In this document: in pieces, positions 1 to 9,017 of the stretch
Numbering within the stretch: position 1 is the first letter of the stretch
Layout of the letters: each line of letters opens with the position of its first letter
Assembly (NCBI GenBank): GCA_007123065.1
Contig: SKSI01000099.1
Location: forward strand, 1-41,185
DNA from: Bacteroidales bacterium
GTDB lineage: Bacteria; Bacteroidota; Bacteroidia; Bacteroidales; UBA7960
Length of the DNA: 41,185 nt
Direction: 5' to 3'
The notes under the pieces: generated by a model
The model's database searches: none
The model's input: only the letters and a program-made list of their open reading frames with translations
What the model was told of the DNA's origin: nothing
Position numbers and translations under genes: made by a program

Positions 1-134
1 ATTCTTGTTCGTCAACAGCCTGGTCAGGTTGCTTGTCCGGGACAGATTCTTGTTCGTCAACAGCCTGGTCAGGTTGCTTGTCCGGGACAGATTCTTGTTC
101 GTCAACAGCCTGGTCAGGTTGCTTGTCCGGGACA
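1..134. repeat. 45-bp perfect tandem repeat, almost three copies
   Basis: Copies lie at 1-45, 46-90 and 91-134; the last is one base short before the sequence diverges. They are identical at every base. The unit of 45 bp equals 15 codons of the minus-strand gene, so copy-number change would keep the frame. The array may continue beyond base 1. Identity at third codon positions points to recent expansion by slippage or recombination. Confidence 0.95.
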
Positions 135-340
135 TCTGCGTCATCCAGAGGTTCCATGGAGGCTTGTGCATCCTTTGGTTTTAATCCATCGGAATCATTT
201 TTCTCCGGATCAGTCAGATCAGCAGCAGTTTTTTCTTCGATGTCATTCTTTAGTTCAGCCCTCTCTTCGGCCGTGTGTTTATCCTCTGAAGCATTTTTTT
301 CATTTTCTGCCTGAGGATTCAGTTCTTCTTTTTTTTCCAT
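1..340 (-). CDS. Acidic repeat protein, N-terminal part (runs off the left edge)
   Basis: This gene is not in the ORF track because it has no stop inside the window. Reading the minus strand from the ATG at 338-340 gives an uninterrupted frame of 113 codons to base 1. The protein starts MEKKEELNPQAENEKNA and is rich in Glu, Asp, Lys and Gln, with no signal peptide or membrane segment. From about residue 68 it consists of repeats of the 15-residue unit VPDKQPDQAVDEQES. The composition suggests a disordered, highly charged N-terminal arm. The two plus-strand ORFs in the track (33-314, 166-357) are shadows of it. The family cannot be fixed from this end. Bacteroidota DUF349 proteins often carry a similar acidic N-terminus, but that is only a guess. 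Real coding is supported by the repeat length being a multiple of three and by the open frame. Confidence 0.72.
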   Translation of the reverse strand, partial: MEKKEELNPQAENEKNASEDKHTAEERAELKNDIEEKTAADLTDPEKNDSDGLKPKDAQASMEPLDDADVPDKQPDQAVDEQESVPDKQPDQAVDEQESVPDKQPDQAVDEQE

Positions 341-476
341 TGGAAAACAGTTTCTGATTACTAATTAAAGTTGTTAGGCGATCTGCGTAAAAATACACTC
401 ATTTGATTAAGTGTGATTGCCAAAATAGTTCGGCATGATCCTTATATTTTCAATTCCTATTGATTTCGAAACGCTG

Positions 477-484
477 CAAAAATA
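477..484 (-). promoter_or_regulatory. Possible -7 box for the acidic repeat protein
   Basis: On the minus strand this reads TATTTTTG, an exact match to the Bacteroidota -7 consensus TAnnTTTG. A TTG lies 18 bases upstream as a poor -33 candidate. It would give a leader of about 130 bases, which is long. The rest of the 341-536 gap shows nothing recognisable. Confidence 0.3.
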
Positions 485-536
485 GGAATATTTTTCAGCC
501 TGCAATATAAAATCCCGACAAGAAAAGCAGAATAAA

Positions 537-1718
537 TTAAACCTTGTCGAAAGCCTGTTCCAGGTCGCTTAAAATATCCTCTACATCTTCAATACCGACT
601 GACAAGCGAACCAGCCCGTCAGTTATACCTGAACGCTCACGTGCCTGCTGGTTTATCTTTGAGTGCGTCATAGAGGCCGGATGCTGGATCAGGGTTTCCA
701 CACCCCCCAGAGAAACAGCCAAAATACAAAGATTAACGCTGTTCATCAAAGTTTTACCGGCTGATATTCCCCCTTTCATTTCAAAACTGATCATGGCACC
801 GGGGCCTTTCATCTGCCTTTTGGCCAATTTATATTTTGGATGGGAGGGCAAACCGGGGTATTTTACCCAGGCTACCTTGGGGTGATTTTCCAGGTAGTGT
901 GCAATTTTCATCGCATTTTCCTGTGACCTTTCCATTCGCAAAGACAAAGTCTTTAACCCCCTGATAACCATATATGCCTGATGGGGGTCCATATTGCAAC
1001 CCAGGTTTACCATCATCGGTCGCAGGATATCGTACATCTCTTTTTCCCTGGTAACAATAATTCCGCCAACGATATCTGCATGTCCGTTCAGAAACTTCGT
1101 AATGGAATGAAAAACAATATCAAAACCATAATCAAGCGGTTTTTGCAGGTAAGGACTGCAAAATGTATTATCAGCCACAGTGATTAGTTGGTGCTCGCGG
1201 GCGATCTTAACGACCTCCTCAAGATCTGATATATCCATTGTTGGATTCGCTGGTGTTTCGATAAACAACATCCGGGTGTTCGGACGAATTGCTTCCCGGA
1301 TTTTTGCAGGATCTCCGGTATCAATATAAGATGATTCAATCCCGTACTTGCTGTAATGTTTCTCCATAATTACCCTTGAAGGGCCATAAACAGCAGCTGT
1401 GCTGATCATATGGTCGCCCTGCTCGAGCAATGCACTGTAAATGGTATTAACAGCACCCATACCGGAACTCACCGCAATTCCTTTATATCCGTCCTCCAGA
1501 GATGCCACAAGTTGCTCAAGAGAGTTGATGGTCGGGTTGTTGATGCGCGTATAAATGTAACCATCCGATTCGCCTGCAAAACAAGCAGCACCATGATCTG
1601 CATTCTTAAACTTGAAAGTGCTGGTCTGGTATATTGGCACGGTTGCGCTACCAAACTGATCATCAATCATTCCCGCATGGATGAGCCGGGAATTGAATCC
1701 TATTTTTTTTGAATCCAT
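537..1718 (-). CDS. Trans-sulfuration family PLP enzyme (methionine gamma-lyase-like)
   Basis: At 393 aa this is full length for the Cys/Met metabolism PLP family (cystathionine gamma-synthase/lyase, O-acylhomoserine sulfhydrylase, methionine gamma-lyase). The PLP lysine sits in HSITKFLNGH, the PLP-ring Asp in VADNTF, the phosphate-binding Tyr/Arg pair in YIYTRINNPT, and the carboxylate Arg in VRLSVG. SLGGVETL and HPASMTH are typical of the family. The active-site Tyr is kept in AVYGPSR, but the residue two on, the cysteine typical of methionine gamma-lyases (Cys116 in Pseudomonas), is Pro here. Substrate choice is therefore open: methionine or cystathionine cleavage, or sulfhydrylation of an activated homoserine. 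It is the last gene of a minus-strand run that begins at secA, 49 bases after the CoA-binding gene. The family is certain; the reaction is not. Confidence 0.88.
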   Translation of the reverse strand: MDSKKIGFNSRLIHAGMIDDQFGSATVPIYQTSTFKFKNADHGAACFAGESDGYIYTRINNPTINSLEQLVASLEDGYKGIAVSSGMGAVNTIYSALLEQGDHMISTAAVYGPSRVIMEKHYSKYGIESSYIDTGDPAKIREAIRPNTRMLFIETPANPTMDISDLEEVVKIAREHQLITVADNTFCSPYLQKPLDYGFDIVFHSITKFLNGHADIVGGIIVTREKEMYDILRPMMVNLGCNMDPHQAYMVIRGLKTLSLRMERSQENAMKIAHYLENHPKVAWVKYPGLPSHPKYKLAKRQMKGPGAMISFEMKGGISAGKTLMNSVNLCILAVSLGGVETLIQHPASMTHSKINQQARERSGITDGLVRLSVGIEDVEDILSDLEQAFDKV

Positions 1719-1767
1719 AAGTAATGTAATTAATATAAGTGAAATAAACGATTAACTCTGAAAATGA

Positions 1768-2124
1768 TCAATAACTGTCCGAAGCAAGCATAACCAGCGT
1801 GCAGTCTCTGATGCACTCAATTCCTGCCGCTTCAGCTTTGCTAATTAAAATTTCGTTGTATGTACCCGGATTGAATACAATCCTTTCAGGCTTCAGCGAG
1901 ACAATGTAGTCGATATATGAAGATTGATTCTGAGGCCCGACATATAGCGTAACTGTATGCAGATCCTCAATCCAGGGCTTATCTGTTATGACCTGCACAT
2001 CCTCAATTACAGTTTCTCTTTTACCGATCGCCACAACTTCAATTCCGGATTCACGAAGGGCTTTTACAGCCTTAAATGAATACCTCAAAGGGTTAGGGCT
2101 TGCTCCAATAACCAGTGTTTTCAT
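1768..2124 (-). CDS. CoA-binding domain protein (YccU-like)
   Basis: This 118-aa protein is one Rossmann fold of the CoA-binding family (succinyl-CoA synthetase-like domain). It opens with a beta strand and the nucleotide loop MKTLVIGASPNPLRYS, and a second conserved stretch is KPERIVFNPGTYNEI. Length and order match stand-alone CoA-binding proteins such as YccU. The role of these small proteins is poorly known; a CoA-dependent or redox-protective role has been suggested for relatives. It lies 14 bases downstream of the OsmC-like gene and 49 bases upstream of the PLP enzyme, so it is probably cotranscribed. There is no signal peptide, so it is cytoplasmic. Confidence 0.85.
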   Translation of the reverse strand: MKTLVIGASPNPLRYSFKAVKALRESGIEVVAIGKRETVIEDVQVITDKPWIEDLHTVTLYVGPQNQSSYIDYIVSLKPERIVFNPGTYNEILISKAEAAGIECIRDCTLVMLASDSY

Positions 2125-2138
2125 AGAATCAAAATAAT

Positions 2139-2534
2139 CTAAACAATTTTTACAGAAAACTCGGGTGCATTTGAGATGTGTTTCTTAACAGCACAGGCCT
2201 CTGCGGCTTTGATGACACTTTTTTTGTATTGATCCGGAAAATCAGGTGGAAGAAATATTCTGATCTCGATCTCCCCAATCATTCTGGTTGCTTCATCAAC
2301 GTGCATCAATTGTTCGAGAAAAATGCCATCGGTTGGAATCTTTCTTTGCTGGCAGAACGATTGCACGTAATATCCGGCGCAGGTACCTACTGACGCAAGG
2401 AACAAGTCAAATGGCGATGGGGCACTGTTATCCCCTCCCACTTTTTCCGGTTGATCGGTTTGTATTACAAAGTCTTTGTAATGCGCTTCAACCAAATGCT
2501 TTCCTCCTAAAACAATCCTCATATTTCTCATCAT
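2139..2534 (-). CDS. OsmC/Ohr family protein
   Basis: The 131-aa protein has the OsmC fold signature. The first conserved cysteine is in SVGTCAGYYVQSFCQQRK and the second in AAEACAVKKHIS, spaced as in thiol peroxidases of the OsmC/YhfA type. GGDNSAPSPFDLFLASVG is the usual helix-capping stretch before the first Cys. Members reduce organic hydroperoxides or act as generic thiol proteins; this one is nearer the YhfA-like branch than Ohr by eye. The start MMRNMRIV has three candidate ATGs within five codons. Flanking gaps of 53 and 14 bases suggest it belongs to the secA-led run. Confidence 0.87.
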   Translation of the reverse strand: MMRNMRIVLGGKHLVEAHYKDFVIQTDQPEKVGGDNSAPSPFDLFLASVGTCAGYYVQSFCQQRKIPTDGIFLEQLMHVDEATRMIGEIEIRIFLPPDFPDQYKKSVIKAAEACAVKKHISNAPEFSVKIV

Positions 2535-2587
2535 CAGTATATTAAATAAATTATGCTAAACAAATACTTTAAACCGGTTAAAGCTTC

Positions 2588-2995
2588 TTACTTATGATAT
2601 GCTATCAATCTATCAAGAAACCATTGCGGTGCAGGACAAGGCCTGCCGGTTTCCTTGCTAAGAAAGGCAAGCACGGTATAACCTTTATTAAGAAGCTTTC
2701 CTGCAGCATTGTAAACTTCGTAGTCGAAATGCATTCGCGCACCGGGCAAATCAGGGACTGTTGTTTTTATTGTAAGTAGGTCGTCATAGCGTGCGGGGCG
2801 GATATATTTCAGATGCATCTCTGCAATAGGCATCACAATACCTGTTTCCTCCATATCCTTGTAGCTGGTTCCAAGTTCCCGCATTGCTTCTGCCCTGCCA
2901 ACTTCGTAATACTGCGGATAGTTGCCATAATAAACAAATCCCATCTGATCGGTTTCTGCGTATCTGACACGCAGCTGCGTTGAAAAAGTCATCAT
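2588..2995 (-). CDS. Acyl-CoA thioesterase, YbgC/4HBT family
   Basis: At 135 aa this is a single hot-dog domain. The family signature is plain: RVRYAETDQMGFVYYGNY, with the catalytic Asp in TDQMG, followed by YFEVGR-like YYEVGRAEAMRELG. It predicts hydrolysis of short or medium acyl-CoA thioesters in the cytoplasm. Two ATGs occur in tandem (MMTF) and either may be used. It lies 20 bases downstream of secA on the same strand and 53 bases before the OsmC-like gene. The exact acyl substrate cannot be read from sequence. Confidence 0.9.
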   Translation of the reverse strand: MMTFSTQLRVRYAETDQMGFVYYGNYPQYYEVGRAEAMRELGTSYKDMEETGIVMPIAEMHLKYIRPARYDDLLTIKTTVPDLPGARMHFDYEVYNAAGKLLNKGYTVLAFLSKETGRPCPAPQWFLDRLIAYHK

Positions 2996-3015
2996 TTTCT
3001 TATCGAATTAACAAA

Positions 3016-6000
3016 TCAGCCGGATTTACCGTGGCATTGTTTGAATTTTTTTCCACTCCCGCAAGGACAAGGCTCGTTGCGGCCAACCTTTTTCTCAACA
3101 CGCACAGGCTGTGCTTTTTGCTGGCTACCGCCACGGCCGGGAATATCGCTGCGACCGGTCTGCATCTTGCTCATATCAGTTCGTTCACGTTGCGTACCAC
3201 GTTCAATTTGATCCGGATCCCTCACAGGCAGGTGGGCTTTGCCCAGGAAGGAGATGATATCCTTGTTTACCTTCTGTAGCATCCGCTTGAACAATTCAAA
3301 CGATTCGAACTTATAAATCAGCAGTGGGTCTTTTTGTTCGTAGGCGGCACCCTGAACAGATTGCTTCAAGTCATCCATTTCCCTGAGATGGTCTTTCCAG
3401 GCATTATCAATATTTCCAAGCGTAATTCCTTTTTCTACCGATAATGAGACTTCGCGTCCTTCACTCTCGTACGCTTTTTTTAAATTGGCGATCACGCTGA
3501 GGGTTTTCATCCCATCTGTAATCGGAATGGCAATATTTTCATATTTCTGGGATGCCCGCTCATATACTTCCCTGATAACGGGAAAAGCGATACGGGCCAT
3601 CTCACCATTTTTTCGTTTATAGGTATCAATCGCTTTCTCATAAAGCGTTTCATTAAGCTTTTCTGTTTTTCCTTCCAGGAAGGTTTGCTGATCGAAAGGG
3701 GGTTCAATACCGAAAGTGCGGAGCAGTTCGAATGTAAAACCATCATAATCGCCTGTTTCCTGGTAGCTAAAGATCAGTTGTTCACAAGTATCATAGATCA
3801 TATTGGCGATATCGACGGCCAGACGCTCGCCAAATAGCGCATTGCGACGCTTTCTGTAAATTACCTCGCGCTGTGCATTCATCACATCATCATATTCCAG
3901 GAGGCGCTTACGAATACCAAAATTATTCTCTTCAACCTTTTTCTGCGCCCTTTCAATAGATTTTGTAATCATGGAATGCTGGATCACCTCTCCCTCTTTA
4001 AGGCCCATCCTGTCCATCAGCGACGATATCCTTCCTGAGCCGAATACACGCATCAGGTCATCTTCGAGTGACACAAAGAATTGCGAAGAACCCGGGTCTC
4101 CCTGTCGTCCGGCACGACCTCTGAGCTGTCGGTCAACACGCCTCGATTCGTGACGTTCGGTGCCCAGAATGGCCAACCCTCCGGCCTCACGCACACCGGG
4201 ACCCAGCTTGATGTCGGTACCACGACCGGCCATGTTTGTAGCAATCGTAACCATTCCAGGCTGACCAGCCTCTTTCACAACCTGTGCTTCTTTCTGGTGA
4301 TGCTTGGCATTCAATATATTATGAGCTACTGAGCGCAACTTTAGCATTCGACTGAGCAATTCTGACGTCTCAACGGATGTCGTACCTACCAATACCGGTC
4401 GACCGGCTTTCACCAATTCAGAAATCTCGTCAATCACTGCATTGTACTTCTCCCTTTTGGTTTTGTAGATCAGGTCCTCCATATCCTTTCGGACAATCGG
4501 CCTGTGTGTCGGGATTACCACAACATCAAGCTTATAGATGTTCCATAACTCACCCGCCTCTGTCTCAGCGGTTCCCGTCATACCGGCAAGTTTCCGGTAC
4601 ATCCGGAAGTAGTTCTGTAGTGTGATGGTTGCATAAGTCTGGGTTGCCGCTTCAATCCGGACATTCTCCTTAGCCTCTATCGCCTGGTGGAGTCCGTCGG
4701 AATACCTGCGCCCTTCCATAATCCTGCCCGTTTGCTCATCAACAATCTTGACCTTATTGTCCATGATCACGTATTCAGTATCCTTCTCAAACAAGGTATA
4801 TGCCTTCAGCAACTGGTTGATGGTATGAACGCGCTCGCTCTTGACCGAAAAATCATTCAAAAGCAGATTCTTCTTTTCAAGCTTCTCTTCAGTGGGTAGT
4901 TCAGACTTTTCAAGCTCCGCCATTTCGGATCCCATATCAGGCAAAATGAAGAAATTTGGATCATCTGTCTGGCCGGTGATCAGATCAATCCCTTTCTCCG
5001 TTAACTCTAATGAGTTGTTTTTCTCTTCAATAACAAAAAAGAGCACGTCATCAATGATGTGCATATGCTTGCTCTGTTCCTGCATATAAAAGTTTTCTGT
5101 CTTTTGCAGAATTGTTTTCATACCCGGTTCTGACAAAAACTTGATGAGTGCCTTATTCTTCGGAAGACCACGGTGACATCTGAGCAGAAGCTCTCCGCCT
5201 TTTTTTTCATCGGGCTCCCCTTCTTTGGGTAATAACAGTTTACGTGCCTCAGCAAGCAGATTGGTAACAAGTGTTTTTTGAGCCCCATACAATTTCTCCA
5301 CCTTAGGTTTCATCTCCTGAAACTCGTGCTTCTCTCCACGCGGTGTTGGTCCGGATATGATCAGCGGGGTTCGTGCATCATCGATTAATACGGAATCAAC
5401 CTCATCGACGATCGAATAGTTCAGCTTACGTTGTACAAGCTCTTCAGGGTTGCGAGACATATTGTCGCGCAGGTAATCAAAACCAAACTCGTTATTGGTA
5501 CCGTATGTAATGTCAGCAAGGTAGGCACGTCTTCTTTCCTCAGAATGGGGCTGATGCTTGTCAATACAGTCGACCCTTAAACCGTGAAATTCAAAAAGCA
5601 TTCCCATCCATTCGCTATCCCTCTTAGCCAGATAATCATTCACGGTAATGATATGAACACCTTTACCCGGTAGGGCATTCAGGTAAATCGGCAAGGTCGC
5701 GACAAGGGTTTTACCCTCCCCGGTTGCCATCTCGGCAATCTTGCCTTTATGCAAATGGATACCGCCAATCAGCTGCACATCGTAATGAACCATATCCCAG
5801 GTGATCATATTCCCCCCGGCCATCCATTGATTTTTATAATATGCCTGAGAGCCTTTTATTTCAATGCTGGGATGAACGGCAGCAAGCTCACGGTCATGAT
5901 CTGTGGCCGTAACAATCACAAATTCATCGTCATTGAATCGCCTGGCCGTCTCCTTTACCACTGAAAAAGCCTCAGGTATCAGCTCATAAAGGATGGCCTC

Positions 6001-6300
6001 TGTTTTTTCATTCTGTTTGTCATCCAGACGATCTATCTGAGCGTAAATCTTTTCCTTCTCTTCAACATCCAGACTGTAGTTGGTATCCAGATACTCCTTC
6101 AGTGTATCAATCTGTTTCTGCTCTTCATCAACGTTTTCTGCAATGCGTTTTTTAAGCTCGGCTGTTCTGGCCCTGAGCTGATCGTTGTCAAGCTTCTTAA
6201 TCTCTTCATAAACCAGAAGAGTTTGTTCATACACATCCTTGATTTCACGATAATCCCGGTCGGCTTTACTTCCGAATATTTTCTTAATGATATTAAGCAT
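3016..6300 (-). CDS. secA: Protein translocase ATPase SecA
   Basis: This is the motor ATPase that drives unfolded preproteins through SecYEG. The 1094-aa length is the long Bacteroidota form, with inserts absent from the roughly 900-aa E. coli protein. Walker A is [14 protein letters not shown] near residue 190 and the DEAD-like motif is [13 protein letters not shown]. The second helicase half holds [16 protein letters not shown] and [15 protein letters not shown]. The C-terminus ends in a zinc SEC-C tail, [14 protein letters not shown], that binds SecB or ribosome-like partners in other species. A charged helical stretch at residues 15-110 and the loop around residue 350 hold much of the extra length. 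It appears to lead a five-gene minus-strand run and has a promoter-like TAACTTTG 25 bases before the start. Confidence 0.98.
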   Translation of the reverse strand: MLNIIKKIFGSKADRDYREIKDVYEQTLLVYEEIKKLDNDQLRARTAELKKRIAENVDEEQKQIDTLKEYLDTNYSLDVEEKEKIYAQIDRLDDKQNEKTEAILYELIPEAFSVVKETARRFNDDEFVIVTATDHDRELAAVHPSIEIKGSQAYYKNQWMAGGNMITWDMVHYDVQLIGGIHLHKGKIAEMATGEGKTLVATLPIYLNALPGKGVHIITVNDYLAKRDSEWMGMLFEFHGLRVDCIDKHQPHSEERRRAYLADITYGTNNEFGFDYLRDNMSRNPEELVQRKLNYSIVDEVDSVLIDDARTPLIISGPTPRGEKHEFQEMKPKVEKLYGAQKTLVTNLLAEARKLLLPKEGEPDEKKGGELLLRCHRGLPKNKALIKFLSEPGMKTILQKTENFYMQEQSKHMHIIDDVLFFVIEEKNNSLELTEKGIDLITGQTDDPNFFILPDMGSEMAELEKSELPTEEKLEKKNLLLNDFSVKSERVHTINQLLKAYTLFEKDTEYVIMDNKVKIVDEQTGRIMEGRRYSDGLHQAIEAKENVRIEAATQTYATITLQNYFRMYRKLAGMTGTAETEAGELWNIYKLDVVVIPTHRPIVRKDMEDLIYKTKREKYNAVIDEISELVKAGRPVLVGTTSVETSELLSRMLKLRSVAHNILNAKHHQKEAQVVKEAGQPGMVTIATNMAGRGTDIKLGPGVREAGGLAILGTERHESRRVDRQLRGRAGRQGDPGSSQFFVSLEDDLMRVFGSGRISSLMDRMGLKEGEVIQHSMITKSIERAQKKVEENNFGIRKRLLEYDDVMNAQREVIYRKRRNALFGERLAVDIANMIYDTCEQLIFSYQETGDYDGFTFELLRTFGIEPPFDQQTFLEGKTEKLNETLYEKAIDTYKRKNGEMARIAFPVIREVYERASQKYENIAIPITDGMKTLSVIANLKKAYESEGREVSLSVEKGITLGNIDNAWKDHLREMDDLKQSVQGAAYEQKDPLLIYKFESFELFKRMLQKVNKDIISFLGKAHLPVRDPDQIERGTQRERTDMSKMQTGRSDIPGRGGSQQKAQPVRVEKKVGRNEPCPCGSGKKFKQCHGKSG

Positions 6301-6325
6301 ATACCTTCTTTTTTTTTAAGCGTAG

Positions 6326-6333
6326 CAAAGTTA
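6326..6333 (-). promoter_or_regulatory. secA promoter, -7 box
   Basis: The minus strand reads TAACTTTG, an exact TAnnTTTG match, ending about 25 bases before the secA ATG. No convincing -33 TTTG stands at the usual 19-21 base spacing. Confidence 0.55.
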
Positions 6334-6390
6334 AACAAATATGCCGACAAAGCCCGGCTAGCAAACCTTAATTTATCAGGCCCGCAAGGA

Positions 6391-6414
6391 TAAAAAAACC
6401 GGCCATGGCCGGTT
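6391..6414 (-). terminator. Rho-independent terminator after the DUF2795 gene
   Basis: On the minus strand the perfect palindrome AACCGGCCATGGCCGGTT (a 7-bp GC-rich stem with a CATG loop) runs straight into TTTTTTTA. It starts 35 bases past the stop of the DUF2795 gene and lies upstream of the secA promoter, so it separates the two units. Confidence 0.85.
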
Positions 6415-6449
6415 ATATGGGTTCTTAATCAAGAAAGAAAAGGAAGTGG

Positions 6450-6671
6450 TCAATACTCATCTTCGTGAAAAAAGAAATCATCTTTAGTGGGATAATCGGG
6501 CCAGATGTCTTCGATACTTTCGTAAACGTCGCCTTCATCTTCAATCTCCTGAAGATTTTCAATCACCTCCATGGGTGCACCCGAACGAAGGGCATAATCG
6601 ATCAACTCTTCTTTAGTTGCCGGCCAGGGTGCATCTTCCAGTTTTGAAGCAAGTTCGAGTGTCCAGTACAT
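6450..6671 (-). CDS. Small DUF2795 family protein
   Basis: I place the start at the ATG at 6669-6671, giving a 73-residue acidic protein beginning MYWTLELASKLEDAPWPATK. The ORF track uses a TTG ten codons upstream, but that TTG overlaps the promoter -7 box and the family normally starts at MYWTLELA. Typical features are WPATKEELIDYALRSGAP, then IENLQEIEDEG and an Asp/Glu-rich end. It is widespread in Bacteroidota and has no established function. It has its own promoter and terminator, so it is a single-gene unit and probably well expressed. Confidence 0.88.
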   Translation of the reverse strand: MYWTLELASKLEDAPWPATKEELIDYALRSGAPMEVIENLQEIEDEGDVYESIEDIWPDYPTKDDFFFHEDEY

Positions 6672-6698
6672 AAATAGTTGTATTGGTTTGATTTTTTG

Positions 6699-6728
6699 CA
6701 AAAGTATGTTTTTTTATAAATAAACCAA
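6699..6728 (-). promoter_or_regulatory. Promoter of the DUF2795 gene (-33/-7)
   Basis: On the minus strand a TTG is followed after 19 bases by TACTTTTG, an exact TAnnTTTG match with acceptable spacing. The box ends about 27 bases before the proposed ATG at 6671, leaving a short leader. This supports the shorter start for the gene. Confidence 0.6.
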
Positions 6729-6788
6729 CATTTAATTCTCATTTTGGCTTGAAGAATCGTTAAAAAATCGCAAAAGCCTTATTTTTCT

Positions 6789-6796
6789 TATATTTG
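6789..6796 (+). promoter_or_regulatory. smpB promoter, -7 box
   Basis: TATATTTG matches TAnnTTTG exactly and lies about 68 bases before the proposed smpB ATG. No clear -33 box is seen. Confidence 0.5.
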
Positions 6797-6864
6797 CCAT
6801 GCAATAAGACCATCCGGAAAAAACGTTTTATACCAAAATTTATGTGCGTGGATGGGTATGCAAC

Positions 6865-7305
6865 ATGGACGTGATGGAAATTAAAAATAAAAAAGCTGCA
6901 TTCGAGTATTATCTCCTTGACGCCTTTACAGCGGGGATTGTGCTTACCGGAACCGAGATCAAATCGATCCGTTCCGGGAAAGCCAGCCTGAAAGAATCCT
7001 ATTGCGCTTTTCAGGAAGAGGAGCTTTTTGTGCGCAATATGCATATTTCCACTTATGATTATGGAACTTACAACAACCACGAGCCCAAAAGGGAGCGAAA
7101 ACTGCTACTTCAGGCCAGGGAATTGCGCAAATTAAAAACGAAGCTTGAAGAAAAGGGGTTTACACTTGTTCCAACCCGTCTTTTCATTAATGAAAAAGGA
7201 CTTGCAAAGCTGGAAATATCGCTGGCGAAAGGGAAAAAGCTTTACGACAAACGTGATACCATCAAGAAAAAAGACCAGCAACGGGACTTGGATCGTGAAC
7301 AATAA
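6865..7305 (+). CDS. smpB: SsrA-binding protein SmpB
   Basis: SmpB binds tmRNA and carries it to stalled ribosomes for trans-translation. The conserved run is present: [38 protein letters not shown], then [15 protein letters not shown] and the basic C-terminal tail [17 protein letters not shown] that enters the decoding centre. The ORF track starts at a GTG at 6844, but the seven residues it adds (GWVC) are not family-like. I prefer the ATG at 6865, giving 146 aa, the usual length; the ATG at 6874 is also possible. The neighbours are unrelated. tmRNA itself is not in the window. Confidence 0.96.
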   Translation: MDVMEIKNKKAAFEYYLLDAFTAGIVLTGTEIKSIRSGKASLKESYCAFQEEELFVRNMHISTYDYGTYNNHEPKRERKLLLQARELRKLKTKLEEKGFTLVPTRLFINEKGLAKLEISLAKGKKLYDKRDTIKKKDQQRDLDREQ

Positions 7306-7352
7306 GTGGATAATTGCATTTTATCAAAAAAACAACAATCGATCCAATTTGT

Positions 7353-7360
7353 TACCTTTG
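7353..7360 (+). promoter_or_regulatory. Promoter of the S41 protease, -7 box
   Basis: TACCTTTG is a textbook Bacteroidota -7 box, ending 49 bases before the protease ATG. A clear -33 partner is not seen at the right spacing. Confidence 0.6.
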
Positions 7361-7409
7361 CAGAGATAGAAAACAACGTTTATAAATAATCGAATACAAG
7401 GAAATTATA

Positions 7410-9017
7410 ATGAAGATGCTTGACCAAATAACCAACCGGATTTTACTTGGAATAACAATTTTTCTTCTGCTTGCTTTAAGCTCGGTAGCCCAGGTGCGGC
7501 AGGAACAGATGGAGAAATTACAACGGGCCATTCAGTTTATTGAATATGCCTATATCGAAGATCTTAACGATGAAGACCTTGTGGAGCAAGCCATACGTGG
7601 CATATTGAGAGAACTGGATCCACACAGCGCTTACCTGTCTGCAGACGAATTACGCAGGGCAAACGAACCGCTGGAAGGCAGTTTCGAAGGGATCGGCATA
7701 CAGTTTAACATTATCAACGACACCATCGTTGTGGTAAGTCCCATACCGGGAGGTCCATCCGAAAAAGTTGGCTTGATGCCGGGCGACAAGATCGTTGAAA
7801 TTGATGGAGAAACAAGCTATGGCAGTAAGATAAACAACCAATATGTCCAGGAGAAACTAAGAGGTGAACGTGGCTCACAAGTGGATATAGCCATTCATCG
7901 GATTGGAACCGAAAGCCTGCTGGATTTCACCATCACACGCGACCGCATACCGATTCATTCATTGGACGCCGCCTTTATGGCAACCCCCGAAATTGGATAC
8001 ATCAAGCTAAATCGCTTCGCCAGAACAACCATGCGAGAATATCGTGAAGCCACAAGAAAACTTCAGGAACAGGGAATGAAACACCTTATCCTGGACCTGA
8101 ACTACAATTCTGGCGGATACCTGGATGTAGCCATTGATCTGGCCGATCAGTTTCTTGAACGCGACCAGCTGATCGTATATACCGAAGGACATACTTCTCC
8201 CCGTCAGGATTTCAGAAGCTCATTCAGAGGTAACTTTAAAAACGGTAAACTCGTAATCCTGGTAAACGAAGGGAGCGCGTCAGCCAGTGAGATCGTTTCC
8301 GGCGCTATTCAGGACTGGGACCGCGGTTTACTCGTCGGAAGAAGAACTTTTGGTAAAGGTCTGGTGCAACGGCCGTTTGAACTTCCCGACGGTTCAGCCA
8401 TAAGGCTCACAACTGCACAATACCTTACGCCAACAGGCAGAAGTATTCAAAAGCCATATGATGAGGGTATTGACAAGTATTATGAAGACCTTAGAAACCG
8501 GCTATCATCCGGCGAACTGGTGAGTCCCGAAAACATCACCTTCCCCGATTCACTGAAATTCTATACCAAAAATAATCAAAGAGCTGTGTTTGGCGGCGGT
8601 GGCATTATGCCAGATTTCTTTATACCACTTGACACCACGAGAGTTTCTGACTTCTATTCCCGTCTGATGCGCAGAGGGATCATGAACCATTTCAGTATTG
8701 AATATACCAACAGAAACCGTCAGCAACTTTCTGAACTTTATCCTGATGTCGAAACCTACATCCAGGACTTTGTTGTTGGTGAGGACTTACTGAATGAGTT
8801 GTTTGAATACGCTGAAGCCAATAACCTGGTAAGTGATGAAGACGGGTCGGAGCAGGAAATGACCTTTCTGGAAAATCAGCTTAAAGGGATCATCGCCCGC
8901 AATCTTTTTGATTTCGCAGCCTATACACAAGTTGTTATGCAATCCGATGATGCTTTCCAAAAAGCAATTTATCTCATTGAAAACAATACTTTTGATGCAA
9001 TGAATATCCGGTATTGA
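7410..9017 (+). CDS. S41 family C-terminal processing peptidase
   Basis: This is an exported serine protease of the Ctp/Tsp type. The 535-aa protein has an N-terminal hydrophobic segment (ILLGITIFLLLALSSVAQ) that reads as a signal peptide or anchor. A PDZ domain follows (FEGIGIQFNII to GLMPGDKIVEIDGE), then the S41 core. The catalytic Ser is in NEGSASASEI and the Lys in GRRTFGKGLVQ, spaced as in CtpA. The last 150 residues are helical and less conserved, as in other Bacteroidota members. Such proteases trim or degrade periplasmic and lipoprotein substrates. Its stop codon overlaps the start of the next gene by one base (TGATG), which implies translational coupling. Confidence 0.93.
   Translation: MKMLDQITNRILLGITIFLLLALSSVAQVRQEQMEKLQRAIQFIEYAYIEDLNDEDLVEQAIRGILRELDPHSAYLSADELRRANEPLEGSFEGIGIQFNIINDTIVVVSPIPGGPSEKVGLMPGDKIVEIDGETSYGSKINNQYVQEKLRGERGSQVDIAIHRIGTESLLDFTITRDRIPIHSLDAAFMATPEIGYIKLNRFARTTMREYREATRKLQEQGMKHLILDLNYNSGGYLDVAIDLADQFLERDQLIVYTEGHTSPRQDFRSSFRGNFKNGKLVILVNEGSASASEIVSGAIQDWDRGLLVGRRTFGKGLVQRPFELPDGSAIRLTTAQYLTPTGRSIQKPYDEGIDKYYEDLRNRLSSGELVSPENITFPDSLKFYTKNNQRAVFGGGGIMPDFFIPLDTTRVSDFYSRLMRRGIMNHFSIEYTNRNRQQLSELYPDVETYIQDFVVGEDLLNELFEYAEANNLVSDEDGSEQEMTFLENQLKGIIARNLFDFAAYTQVVMQSDDAFQKAIYLIENNTFDAMNIRY

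Noticed and set aside
33-357. Plus-strand ORFs rich in Ser and Cys at the left end
   Set aside because: They are shadows of the minus-strand acidic repeat protein, which has a plausible composition and start.
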